The position numbers and the translations under genes were made by a program. DNA of 64,000 nt. It comes from Bacteroidales bacterium. GTDB taxonomy: Bacteria; Bacteroidota; Bacteroidia; Bacteroidales; F082. A model generated the notes under the pieces. That model made no database searches and was not told where the DNA came from. It was given only the letters and a program-made list of their open reading frames with translations. Below are positions 19,556-29,500 of the stretch, piece by piece; positions within the stretch are counted from its first letter, which is position 1, and each line of letters opens with the position of its first letter. The DNA lies in NCBI GenBank assembly GCA_024400395.1, contig JAKSMW010000003.1:40926-104925 (forward strand), written 5' to 3'.

Positions 19556-20429
19556 AAACACTGTCAGATATTTCATCGGCGGCCACGTAATGGTAGTCAA
19601 CGGCGGCGGCTCAGTGCAGTGCGTCCGCAACATTGCCGGCTTCGATGTCTTTGAAATCGACGAAAACAGCACCGACCGGCACGACGACATCGAGCCTTGG
19701 ATCGTCAACCTCGACGAGAGAATGCTTTCGTTGATGCCGTTAAGAAAAGTGTATGAGATTGAATCAGACGGCATTACGAGCAGGTTCGGTTTCAAGGGCG
19801 ACATCCCCGTTTTTGAGATGGAATGCGAAGAGAGAAACATCCGTTTCGGCATGGAATACCGCGACGGGCAGGTTTTCGGTTCTTCCCTCGATGACGTTGA
19901 CGCTATGAGATTCGCGTTGTGGTTCGCTTTCAACCTGTTCGGGTCGGAAGTCGGGGCGTACGGAGTCCACACGTCCTGCCTGGTGTATGAAGGACAAGCC
20001 GTCATGTTCCTCGGCGAGTCGGGGACCGGAAAGAGTACGCATACGAGACTGTGGTACAACAACTTCGAGGGTGCGTCGCTTCTGAACGACGACAGCCCGG
20101 TCGTCTCCACCGAAAGCGGAATCGCGGTGGTTTTTGGCTCGCCGTGGAGCGGCAAGACACCGTGCTACAAGACGCAGTCGTATCCGCTGAAGGCCGTGGT
20201 GCGTCTGGCGCAGGCGCCGGAAAACAAGATGAGACGCCTCAACCCGCTTGAGTCGATAACGGCATTGTTTCCGTCGTTCCCGCCGGCGTTCGCGAAAGTC
20301 GATGAGCTGAACGGAAAGATGCTCGACAGCGTGTCGGAGATCCTGATGCAGGTGCCGGTTTACAAACTCGACTGCCTGCCTGATGTGGAAGCCGCCGAAC
20401 TGTCGAGAAAAACAATCTTCGGGAAATGA
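19539..20429 (+). CDS. HPr kinase-like P-loop protein
   Basis: A 296-residue protein from the ATG at 19539; a TTG at 19530 is an alternative start. It has the HprK-type Walker A loop GESGTGKST at residues 159-167, followed by THTRLW, and the Asp-rich segment LLNDDSPVV, then GSPWSGKTPCY. HPr kinases phosphorylate a serine on a protein; relatives linked to lasso-peptide clusters phosphorylate a peptide serine. The N-terminal 120 residues have no family I recognise. It sits between a PqqD-like gene (overlap) and an S24/S26 peptidase (ATGA overlap), so a role in peptide modification is inferred. No HPr (ptsH) gene is near. Confidence 0.8.
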   Translation: MACSSKNTVRYFIGGHVMVVNGGGSVQCVRNIAGFDVFEIDENSTDRHDDIEPWIVNLDERMLSLMPLRKVYEIESDGITSRFGFKGDIPVFEMECEERNIRFGMEYRDGQVFGSSLDDVDAMRFALWFAFNLFGSEVGAYGVHTSCLVYEGQAVMFLGESGTGKSTHTRLWYNNFEGASLLNDDSPVVSTESGIAVVFGSPWSGKTPCYKTQSYPLKAVVRLAQAPENKMRRLNPLESITALFPSFPPAFAKVDELNGKMLDSVSEILMQVPVYKLDCLPDVEAAELSRKTIFGK

Positions 20430-20872
20430 TAAAGGTACCAAACGAAATCGTATTCGAGGAAGTGGAAGAATGCGTGGCACGAGGCGAGAACATCACCATT
20501 CCGCTGCGAGGCACAAGCATGGCCCCGACACTTGAAGACGGATGTCTCATCACGCTTTCACCTGCCAGAAACACAAACGTCTTGAACAAAAACGCCGTGC
20601 TGCTTTTCCGTTACAACGGCAAGCACATCCTGCACCGCTTCCATCACACCGAAGGCGAGACTATTGTGGCACGGGGCGACAACCTATATACTTTTGAAAA
20701 ATTCAATAGAAAAGACATTGTTGCGGTTCTGTCTTCTTTCAGAAAGAAAAATGGAACTGTAATATATTGTAATACATTCAGTTGGAAAATCACGACTTTC
20801 TTTATACCAGCTGTAAGGTTTAAAAAATGGATTATCAGAAAGTTTAAGAAACATATTTTAAGAACAGTTTGA
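20426..20872 (+). CDS. S24/S26-family peptidase (signal-peptidase-like)
   Basis: A 148-residue protein. The nucleophile motif is GTSMAPTL (S31), preceded by the strand ITIPLR and followed by the second conserved region LFRYNGKHILHRFHH and VARGDN. The C-terminal 35 residues are basic with a short hydrophobic stretch (TTFFIPAV) that may touch the membrane. There is no N-terminal membrane anchor. It starts by ATGA overlap with the HprK-like gene. In the cassette it would be the candidate leader peptidase for the substrate bound by the PqqD-like protein. That is inference from context. Confidence 0.8.
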   Translation: MIKVPNEIVFEEVEECVARGENITIPLRGTSMAPTLEDGCLITLSPARNTNVLNKNAVLLFRYNGKHILHRFHHTEGETIVARGDNLYTFEKFNRKDIVAVLSSFRKKNGTVIYCNTFSWKITTFFIPAVRFKKWIIRKFKKHILRTV

Positions 20873-20901
20873 TTTATACAGAAACAAATAGAAAATACGA
20901 T

Positions 20902-21924
20902 ATGAAATCATTACTTGGAATGTCATTTGCGGAGCTTCAGGAGCTCGTGGCTCAACACAACCTGCCGAAATTCACGGCGAAACAGCTCGTTGAATGGCTT
21001 TATCTGAAGCGGGTTAAGACTTTTGACGACATGACGAATCTCTCGAAGGCGACGCGTCAGCTTTTATCCGAGAACTACACGACCGGCTACCGCGACTTCG
21101 TCACTGTCCAGGAATCGAGAGACGGCACGAAGAAATACCTTTTCCCGGCGGAGGACGGTTTCATCGAGGCGGCTTACATCCCCGAAAAGGAACGCGCCAC
21201 GTTGTGCGTGTCGTGCCAGGTCGGATGCAAGATGAACTGCCAGTTCTGCCAGACAGGAAAACAGGGTTTCCAAGGGAACCTTTCAGCCGGCGACATCATA
21301 AACCAGATACTCAACCTCCCGGAATTCGAGAACCTGTCGAACTTCGTCTTCATGGGCATGGGCGAGCCGATGGACAACTACGACAACATCATGCGGGTGC
21401 TTGACATCATGACATCGGAATGGGGTTTGGCGATGAGTCCGACGCGCATCACTGTCTCTACATCAGGTCTGATACCGAACATGAAACGTTTCATGCAGGA
21501 GTCGAGATGCAACCTCGCGGTCAGTCTGCACAGTCCGTTCCACGACGAGCGCGCGAAGATCATGCCGATTGAGAACAAGTTCCCGATAAGCGAAGTGATA
21601 CACGCCATACGGCAGCACGACTGGAGCGGGCAACGCCGCGTGTCGTTCGAATACATTGTGTTCAAAGGGTTTAACGACAGCCAGAGGCACGTCAACGAAC
21701 TCGCTAAACAGCTCGGTCCGCTGCGCTGCCGCGTGAACCTGATAAGATTCCACGCCGTCCCCGGCGTTGACATGCAAAGCCCGACGATGGACGACATGAC
21801 ACGTTTCCGCGACCGCCTCAACGACAAAGGCATCATCGCGACAATACGCGCCTCACGCGGACAAGACATCAACGCCGCATGCGGACTGCTCTCGACAGCG
21901 GCCAAAGAAAAACAAGAAGAATAA
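20902..21924 (+). CDS. rlmN: 23S rRNA A2503 / tRNA A37 C2-methyltransferase
   Basis: A 340-residue radical SAM enzyme; ATG 20902 is chosen over a TTG at 20869 that would overlap the peptidase gene. It carries the CxxxCxxC cluster motif CKMNCQFC, just after the CVSCQVG segment, the GMGEPMDNY motif and the C-terminal GQDINAACGLL with the methyl-accepting cysteine. RlmN methylates C2 of A2503 in 23S rRNA and of A37 in some tRNAs, in the cytoplasm. It lies 29 bases after the peptidase gene and probably shares its transcript, but it is a housekeeping gene and need not belong to the cassette. Confidence 0.96.
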   Translation: MKSLLGMSFAELQELVAQHNLPKFTAKQLVEWLYLKRVKTFDDMTNLSKATRQLLSENYTTGYRDFVTVQESRDGTKKYLFPAEDGFIEAAYIPEKERATLCVSCQVGCKMNCQFCQTGKQGFQGNLSAGDIINQILNLPEFENLSNFVFMGMGEPMDNYDNIMRVLDIMTSEWGLAMSPTRITVSTSGLIPNMKRFMQESRCNLAVSLHSPFHDERAKIMPIENKFPISEVIHAIRQHDWSGQRRVSFEYIVFKGFNDSQRHVNELAKQLGPLRCRVNLIRFHAVPGVDMQSPTMDDMTRFRDRLNDKGIIATIRASRGQDINAACGLLSTAAKEKQEE

Positions 21925-21933
21925 ACCGCTGCC

Positions 21934-22371
21934 CTAATTATAAACTCTCAACATCGTGCCGTCGTACTGTGTGTAGTACTGAATGAGACTGTAGCCGGGA
22001 CCGCCTTCAATCAGGCCGCCGTCGAGGATGGAATATTTGTAGCCGAGGCAGCTGTCGATGACGAACGGCGACTCCACATAAAGTCTGTTCTCCTCGCCGC
22101 AGGCGTTCGGGTCGTTAGGCGGCATCCGCTCGTAAGCTCTGAACTCATCTTGCGAATATCTGTAGATGATGATTCCTCGGCTCGGATAACGTGACGTGAC
22201 ATACATCCAACCGCTCACGATGTTCAGGTCGAAATACTCAAGCGAGTTCGGATTAATTATGAAATTGATGTCAACATCAGGCTCGTTCGGGTTCTCCGGC
22301 CTGCTGTTGCAGGAAGCAAACAGACCCGACATGATGAACGCAACACCTAATACCCTCAATATTTTTTTCAT
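21934..22371 (-). CDS. Rieske-like lipoprotein without cluster ligands
   Basis: A 145-residue lipoprotein starting at ATG 22371, lipobox GLFASC. The C-terminal part matches a Bacteroidales family related to Rieske ferredoxins: IIIYRYSQDEFRAYERMPPNDPNACG (split here at FRAYER), VIDSCLGYKYSILDGG, and GYSLIQYYTQYDG ending MLRVYN. The Cys-x-His pairs that bind [2Fe-2S] in true Rieske proteins are missing; only single cysteines remain. It is likely to be in the periplasm or outer membrane with unknown function. It converges on rlmN with only 9 bases between the stops. Confidence 0.65.
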   Translation of the reverse strand: MKKILRVLGVAFIMSGLFASCNSRPENPNEPDVDINFIINPNSLEYFDLNIVSGWMYVTSRYPSRGIIIYRYSQDEFRAYERMPPNDPNACGEENRLYVESPFVIDSCLGYKYSILDGGLIEGGPGYSLIQYYTQYDGTMLRVYN

Positions 22372-22467
22372 TTTTTTTAAAATTTTTGAACAAAAATACA
22401 CAAAATCGGTTTATGTATGATAAGTAATTGAAAAATGTGTAAATTTGTCCGATTTTTTTTTAAAACA

Positions 22468-25400
22468 ATGGATAAACGTCTGAACTTCATATTTTCGTGT
22501 GCCGTCGCGTTTTTTTGCCTTGCCTTTGGTGTGGGAAACACTGTTTCCGGGCAGGACAGCGATGGCTTTGTGGTTTTCCGGAACTCTTATCATCGAACCG
22601 TAACTCCTTCATCCATGAGCTCTTACACCGTCACCGCGATGGCTCAGGACGACCGCGGCCTGATATGGCTCGGCACTGTCAACGGACTGTTTTATTTCGA
22701 CAACTACAATTTCACGAGCTACGAATGCGATGAGTCGATCAATGCGATGATTACGAGTCTGCTGTGTGTCGGCGACAGCCTTTTTGTCGGCACCGAAAGC
22801 GGGCTTACAATAGTGAACATCGAGGACTGCAAGGTGTCGGACATGTTTGCCGGCAGCAAGATAAACACCATGCAGAACACCATTTCCAATTTTGTGATGA
22901 TTGGCACCGACAGCGGGCTTTTTGAACTCAACAGGAAAGATAAGAAAGTCTCTATGATTTACGATAATCCGTTGTGTGTCAATGATATAGTGTTCGATGA
23001 ATATAGAAATCAGTGGTGGATTGCGACTGCTGACGGCGTGTTTGTCAAAAGTGACGGCGACATCAGGAAATTCAACGATGTGAAGGTCAGCGATATCTGC
23101 GTCTTCGACAGGAACCACGTCTTCTTTGGGACGGAAAACGGTTTGTACAAGGCTGAAGATGAGACGGATAGCCTTTGCCTGATCGGTTTTGAGATTACAG
23201 GAAGAGGCATGATAACTCCTGACATCACCAACGTCATCGACTTCGATGAGGATGAGATCCTTGTCGGCACCAACGGCAACGGTGTCTTCAGGTTCAATGT
23301 CAATGACGGCTCGACAATCAACATAACCCGTTACGGCTCTGCGAACCTCAGCCTTTCCGATGACTATGTCACAAAGCTTTTCAAGGACGACTCCGAGCGT
23401 TACTGGATTGCCACCGCATTGGGGATCAACAGCATGGTGAAGAATAATTCGAGTTTCACCTCCTTCAGCCTTTATAACGGAAGCACTCACAACCTTCCGG
23501 TCAGAAGCATCGCGCAGGCGGGTGAAAACGAGCTGTTCATGGGCACCGACGACGGCGTTTTCGTCTTCAACAGGACGAAGAACTCGTACAACAGCTTCGA
23601 GGATTACTATAATCTTGATGACAGCAGGATGGCGTCGGCCAGGGTGGGCAAGGTGTTTTATGACAGGGACAGGTATCTCTGGGTCGGGACACGCTACCGA
23701 GGTGTCTTCTGCTTCGACACCTGGAACAGGGTCTTTCTGGAGTGGCTCCCTGACTTCTCCCGCCAGATTATCAATGATATATGCAATGACAATCACGGCG
23801 GAATATGGCTCGCGACGAGCAGCGGCGTCTCGAAGATCAACATCAAGGAGAAGATGTCTGAAAGAATGTTCAACGGATATTCGCGCGGGCTTCTTTGTGA
23901 CGGCGATTTCATGTATATCACCGTTGACAAAGGCCTTTTGCGATATTCTATCCTGGATGGAAGTCGTGAGGTTTTTGAAGTTGACGACAACAACGTCCTC
24001 TACAACATCACGAAGGGGAACGACGGCAAACTTTACATCGGCTCGTATCACAACGGTGTCGTGACCTTTGATGCCGGCACAAGGACTTTCGGGGTGTTCA
24101 AGAACGCGAAGGACGGTGTCAGCCCCATCGCGTATTCGGTGGTTTTTGACAATGAAGACAACGCATGGGTCGCGTCGAATGTCGGAATCTGGACTTACAA
24201 CAAGGCGACACGGGCCATCTCCATTTACAATGTCAGCGACGGACTGCAGGGCAACGACTTCACCATGAACGGCGCGATGCGCGGAAACTACGGCATGATG
24301 TATTTCGGCGGATTCAATGGCTTCACAATGTTCAACCCGCTGAACATCAGCCAGGAGAAGACCGAACCGAAATTGATGGTTTACAACGTCCACACATCTT
24401 TGGGGAACGACATGATGAACATCCGCAACAACGACACCCTGCGCCTGAAGTTTGAGGAAAATTCTTTCATAATTAACTTCTCTGCCTATAACTTGTTCAA
24501 AATCAATAAAATAAAATACAGATACAAGCTTGACGGCTATGACAAGCAGTGGACCGACACCGGCTCCACCGTCCATGGCGCCGAATACAGGAACCTGCCC
24601 GCAGGGACATACACCTTTATATTAATAGCGTCGAACGAGGCGAATATCCAGAACAGCGTCCCGTTCCATCTGACGATTGTAGTGAAGCCGAAATGGTACG
24701 GCACGATATATTTCAAGGTCGTGGCGGCGCTGGCCGTTCTCCTTCTCGTTTTCCTTTTGATCTATGGCAAAATCAGGAAGGAACGCCGCAAGATAGCACA
24801 TGCGAGGGAAATCAACGAGCTTGAGCGGAAGATGTTCCAGCTTAAAGGCCAGGCGTTGCAGCTGCAGATGAACCCGCATTTCCTCTACAACACGTTGAAC
24901 AGCATCCAGAGTTTCATCCTGACAAACGACACCATAAAGGCGTCGATGTATCTTTCCAGCTTCGCCAAACTCATGCGCAAGGTGCTGAACAACGCGAGCC
25001 GCGAGAAGATCCTGCTTTCGGAGGAGCTGGAGTCGATACGCCTGTATCTCGACTTGGAGAAGCTCAGGCTCAACGAAAGGTTTGACTATAAGGTGATTGT
25101 TGACGATAACATACAGTTAAACAAGGTTGAGATCGCGTCGATGCTGCTGCAGCCTTTTGCGGAGAACGCTGTGATTCACGGGCTTGCATACAAGGCCGCT
25201 GACGGAATGCTGAAAATTGAAGTCAGGAAGGTGAGCGCGGGCAGCATATTGTTTGTCATCGAGGACAACGGCATCGGGCGGGTGAAGGCGGCGCAGATAA
25301 GGAAAGAGTTGGGCAAGACCGAGAAATCACATGCCACGAGCATAACAAGACAGAGACTGGAAATACTAAACGAAGTGTCGAAAGGCGAATACAGCGTGAA

Positions 25401-25476
25401 AATCAATGATTTATATGATGCTGACGGAAACGCCTGCGGCACCAAGGTTGAAATAATAATGTGTTGCGATGATTAG
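22468..25476 (+). CDS. Propeller-sensor LytS-type histidine kinase
   Basis: A 1002-residue sensor from the ATG at 22468 (a longer frame from 22435 is less likely). The N-terminus is a signal peptide. Residues about 45-680 are two-component regulator propeller repeats (WLGTVNGLFYFDNYNF, LWVGTRYRGVFCFD, IWLATSSGVSKI). A Y_Y_Y domain follows (YKLDGYDKQW, YRNLPAGTYTF), then one membrane helix (about 760-780) and a His_kinase core with QMNPHFLYNTLNSIQSF. A C-terminal ATPase domain has NAVIHGLAY and DNGIGR. In the family the periplasmic propeller senses a glycan or similar ligand. The stop overlaps the LytTR regulator start by 8 bases. The two genes next to a TonB receptor suggest regulation of that locus. 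Confidence 0.92.
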   Translation: MDKRLNFIFSCAVAFFCLAFGVGNTVSGQDSDGFVVFRNSYHRTVTPSSMSSYTVTAMAQDDRGLIWLGTVNGLFYFDNYNFTSYECDESINAMITSLLCVGDSLFVGTESGLTIVNIEDCKVSDMFAGSKINTMQNTISNFVMIGTDSGLFELNRKDKKVSMIYDNPLCVNDIVFDEYRNQWWIATADGVFVKSDGDIRKFNDVKVSDICVFDRNHVFFGTENGLYKAEDETDSLCLIGFEITGRGMITPDITNVIDFDEDEILVGTNGNGVFRFNVNDGSTINITRYGSANLSLSDDYVTKLFKDDSERYWIATALGINSMVKNNSSFTSFSLYNGSTHNLPVRSIAQAGENELFMGTDDGVFVFNRTKNSYNSFEDYYNLDDSRMASARVGKVFYDRDRYLWVGTRYRGVFCFDTWNRVFLEWLPDFSRQIINDICNDNHGGIWLATSSGVSKINIKEKMSERMFNGYSRGLLCDGDFMYITVDKGLLRYSILDGSREVFEVDDNNVLYNITKGNDGKLYIGSYHNGVVTFDAGTRTFGVFKNAKDGVSPIAYSVVFDNEDNAWVASNVGIWTYNKATRAISIYNVSDGLQGNDFTMNGAMRGNYGMMYFGGFNGFTMFNPLNISQEKTEPKLMVYNVHTSLGNDMMNIRNNDTLRLKFEENSFIINFSAYNLFKINKIKYRYKLDGYDKQWTDTGSTVHGAEYRNLPAGTYTFILIASNEANIQNSVPFHLTIVVKPKWYGTIYFKVVAALAVLLLVFLLIYGKIRKERRKIAHAREINELERKMFQLKGQALQLQMNPHFLYNTLNSIQSFILTNDTIKASMYLSSFAKLMRKVLNNASREKILLSEELESIRLYLDLEKLRLNERFDYKVIVDDNIQLNKVEIASMLLQPFAENAVIHGLAYKAADGMLKIEVRKVSAGSILFVIEDNGIGRVKAAQIRKELGKTEKSHATSITRQRLEILNEVSKGEYSVKINDLYDADGNACGTKVEIIMCCDD

Positions 25477-26218
25477 AAGCATAATAATTGAAGACGAGAA
25501 GCTGTCGCGCGACGTGTTGCGCACGGTGATTACAAGGTTCACGCCGGATGTGACGGTCTGCGCCGAGTGCGCTGACGCGAAGTCGGGGATAACGGCGATA
25601 AGGAATTACCGTCCTGATTTGGTGTTTCTTGACATTGAGATGCCCGACGGGACGGGTCTGGATGTCATTAGGGCGTTCAAAAGTGACGATTTCTGTGTGA
25701 TAATCATCTCCGCCTATGAGCATTACGCCATTGATGCATTCCATCTCTCGGTTGTTGATTATCTTCTCAAACCGTTGGATATCAATGACTATCTAAATGC
25801 GATCAAGAAGGTGAAGGCTGAGATGGAGAGGAGAGTCGCGGAGCGGAAGTACAACGAGTTTGTGAAGAATCTCGACGTGTCAGGCAACCAGCAGAGCAGG
25901 AAGATCGTGCTTTCAACCTCCGATGAGATGAATGTGGTGAATGTCGATGACATCGTGCATTGCGTTTCGGACAATTATTATACGGTTTTTCATTTCAAAG
26001 ACGGCGGCAGCGTGATGATAAGCAAGACGTTGAAAGATGTGGAGGAAATGCTGGAACCCTTTGGATTTACAAGGACTCACAAGTCGCATTTGGTCAACGA
26101 CAGCTGCATCATGAATTTCGTCCGCGACAGCATGGAATTGGTGTTGTCTGACGGTTCGAAGATACCTGTTTCGAGGAGAAAAAAAGAAAAAATCATCGAA
26201 TTAATTCGCAATTTGTGA
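25469..26218 (+). CDS. LytTR-family response regulator
   Basis: A 249-residue regulator. The receiver domain (1-120) has the phosphoacceptor D55 in LVFLDIEMPDGTG and the conserved K near DYLLKPLD. The LytTR DNA-binding domain is about 145-249 (STSDEMNVVNVDDIVHC, FTRTHKSHLVN, KIPVSRRKKEKI). It overlaps the kinase gene and forms a clear pair with it. LytTR regulators bind pairs of short direct repeats; none stands out in the 284 bases that follow. The next gene downstream is the TonB receptor. Confidence 0.93.
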   Translation: MIRSIIIEDEKLSRDVLRTVITRFTPDVTVCAECADAKSGITAIRNYRPDLVFLDIEMPDGTGLDVIRAFKSDDFCVIIISAYEHYAIDAFHLSVVDYLLKPLDINDYLNAIKKVKAEMERRVAERKYNEFVKNLDVSGNQQSRKIVLSTSDEMNVVNVDDIVHCVSDNYYTVFHFKDGGSVMISKTLKDVEEMLEPFGFTRTHKSHLVNDSCIMNFVRDSMELVLSDGSKIPVSRRKKEKIIELIRNL

Positions 26219-26228
26219 GAAATACTCC

Positions 26229-26243
26229 CCTATTAATAATAGG
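26229..26243 (+). terminator. Weak hairpin after the LytTR gene
   Basis: CCTATT-AAT-AATAGG lies 10 bases after the stop. It has only A/T-rich pairs and no T tract; it may be a weak terminator or a processing site. Confidence 0.3.
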
Positions 26244-26419
26244 TGTATGACCGAAAAATGTGGTTTGAAGGTGCGAAAAAAGTTCCTAAAACCCTAAAAT
26301 TATCGTTTCAAGCGCAAAAAGACAAAAAAAATATTTTTTTTAAATGTCTTATTTTGAGAGAGTTATAATGTATTAATGTGTATTGTTGAAAAATATTTTA
26401 GGAGTAATTATTTATTTTG

Positions 26420-26451
26420 TTTGTAGGGTTTAAAAATTTGTTGTAATTTTG
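26420..26451 (+). promoter_or_regulatory. Promoter of the TonB receptor / T9SS locus
   Basis: TTTG (26420-26423), 20 bases, then TAATTTTG (26444-26451). The predicted transcript starts about 45 bases before the ATG at 26503. The rest of the 284-base gap (26219-26502) is AT-rich and holds no gene. Confidence 0.7.
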
Positions 26452-26502
26452 AACCCTGTTTATAATGCACTTATTAGGTAGAATAACATAAAATTTCAAG
26501 GT

Positions 26503-29500
26503 ATGTTAAGAAAATTACTATTTACCCTCTGCATTATGCTGACGTCGTGGTCGTTGGCATTTGCACAACAAGGTCGACTAAAGGGTGTCATTACTGACAA
26601 AACGACCGGCGAAACAATTCCGTTTGCAAACGTTGTTCTTGAGAGCGGCGGCGTGCAGGTTGGAGGTGCTTCATCCGATTTCGATGGCAACTATGACATC
26701 AACCCTATCCCTCCGGGAACGTACGACCTGAAAGCGACTTTTGTTGGCTACAACACATTCATTATGAAGGGTGTTGTCATTTCGCCTAACAAAATCACAT
26801 TCCAGCCAATTTCATTGAGCATGCAGTCAGAAGTGCTGGATGCCGTTGAGATTGTCGATTACAAGGTGCCTTTGATTTCAAAGGACCAGACTTCTTCGGG
26901 TGCGACTATCACCGCCGAGGAAATCGCCAAGATGCCGAGCCGTTCAGCATCAGCTGTCGCGGCCACGGTCGGTGGTGTTTTCTCGCAGGACGGTGAGGTC
27001 GGCAACATGCGTGGCGCCCGTTCCGAAGGTACTGTTTATTACGTTGACGGTGTCCGTGTCATCGGTTCATCATCAGTTCCACAATCAGCTATCGACCAGG
27101 TCGAGGTCATGCTTTCAGGTACTCCGGCCATGTACGGTGACGCCACAGGCGGTATCATCAACATGACGACGAAAGGCCCTTCAAGGCAGTTCGGCTTCGG
27201 AGTCGAGTTGGAGCAGTCACTCGACAAGTACGGCCACAGCAGAGCCGGCCTCAACTTGCAGGGACCACTCATCAAGAACAGAAAGACCAAGGAGACAATC
27301 GTCGGTTTCTTCCTCGCAGGTGAGTTCAACTACGACAAAGACGGTGCAATCTCGGCTATCGGCCACTACAAGGCTACAGACGACTGGTTGAATTCAATCA
27401 AGAACACCCCTCTCCGCATAGCTGGCGCGAACAACGGTGTCTATCCTAACGGTGAGTTCACAAGAATGGGTTCAATGGAATACATCAAGAATTCCATGAA
27501 CACCTCAAACTGGGACGCCACAGTCACAGGCAACCTCAACATCCGCACGACCGAAACCATCAACCTCATCATCGGTGGTAACTACAACAAGTCAAGAGGT
27601 CACGGATTCTCACGCGCTCACGAGTATTTCAACTATGACAAGAACTACATCTACGAAGACCAGACATGGCGTGTTTACGGACGTTTCTCACAGAGATTCC
27701 CAACCGATCCTGAAAGCACATCAGTGTTCAAGAACTTCTACTACAGCTTGCAGGTTGACTATTCACGTTACAACTCCATGAATTACGATCCCGACCATCA
27801 GAAGGACATCTGGAAATATGGATACCTCGGTAAATATTCCATCTACAAGACTCCTACCTACGAACTCGGTTCGGCAGACGTGACAATCCGCAACGAAGCC
27901 GGCGACTCAATCGGTCATCACACATACGACAACGTTTGGGTCCTGAACAGCTGGGACAACGACACTTTGGTGACATTCCAGCCTGGCACATACAACCCGT
28001 TGCTCGCGAGATATACCTCACAGATCTATGACCTTTACACAGACCCGTACATGCACTACGACAACCTTAACAACCTTCAGTTGAACATGGGTCTTCTCAA
28101 CTCACAGTCACCAAGTGCATTCTATGGCCTCTACGCAGCCCCGGGTACAGTCCAAGCCAACTACGCATACAGCGAAAGCGACCTGTTCAACATAAGCCTT
28201 GCAACAGCCATGACAATCGGAAACCACGAGCTCAAGATCGGTTTCCAGTATGAGCAGCGTAACAGCAGGTCATACGGCGTGGCAGGAAGCAGCCTCTGGT
28301 ACATGATGAGAAACCTCGCCAACTTCCATATCGACCAGTTGGACATGAGCAACCCTGAGATCGTTTCTTACGACGGCTTTGTCGATACAATCATCTACAA
28401 GAGAAAATACAATGAAAGCGACCAGTATGTGTTTGACGCCAACCTCCGTAAGGCATTGGGTCTTAATGTCGACGGAACAGACTGGATCAACACAGACTCA
28501 TACGATTTCAACGACAACAGTATTGAATATTACGACGAGTATGGTGTCATGCACAAGGCGATCCTTCAGGATGGCTATGACATCAGCATGTTCACCCCTG
28601 ATGAGTTGACACAGGATGGTAACTCATACGTTTCGTACTACGGCTATGACTATAAAGGTAACAAGCTCAAGAGCCAGCCGAGTTTCAACGACTTCTTCAC
28701 GGAAATGGATGAGACAGGTACGTACTACACACGTCCGGTCGGTTCATACAGACCTATCTACATCGCAGGTTACATTCAGGATAAGTTCGATTTCAAAGAC
28801 CTCATCTTCAACATCGGTGTCCGTGTTGACCGCTTCGACGCCAACCAGAAGATCTTGAAGGATCCGTATATCCTCTATGACTACTACACAGTCGGTGACC
28901 AGCTTAGTTCAACTGACAACAGCAAGATTGAACTTCCGAACGGCACGCTTGTCAACCGTCCTTCAAACATCGGCAACGACTTCGCGATGTATGTCAACAA
29001 GATTGACGACATCACAAGCATCCAGGGCTTCCGCAGCGGCAACACATGGTACAACGCCGAAGGTGCTGAAATCAGCGACCCTACCACGTTGGACGCAGGT
29101 GCCGGTGTCACAGCATGGGTTAAGGATGAAACACAGCAGCATGTTGACCAGAACTCATTCGCGGACTACGATCCGAAATGGTGCGTCATGCCGCGTATCT
29201 CCTTCTCGTTCCCGATTTCTGACGAGGCATTGTTCTTCGCACACTATGATGTGTTGACACAGCGTCCGTCGAACATCTACACGAACATCTACTCATATTA
29301 TTATTTCTCACAGATCAGCGGCGAAATCAACAACCCTGCATTGAAGCCATCACAGACAATCGACTATGAACTCGGTTTCACGCAGAAGCTGACCAACACG
29401 TCATCAATGACAATCACCGCTTACTACCGTGAGCTTCGTGACATGATTCAGTTGTATCGTTACACAGGTGCATATCCAAAGGATTACACATCATACAGCA

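Noticed and set aside
22609-24576. 655-residue minus-strand ORF opposite the LytS kinase
   Set aside because: Shadow of the propeller repeats; composition is atypical for a protein and no family is recognisable.
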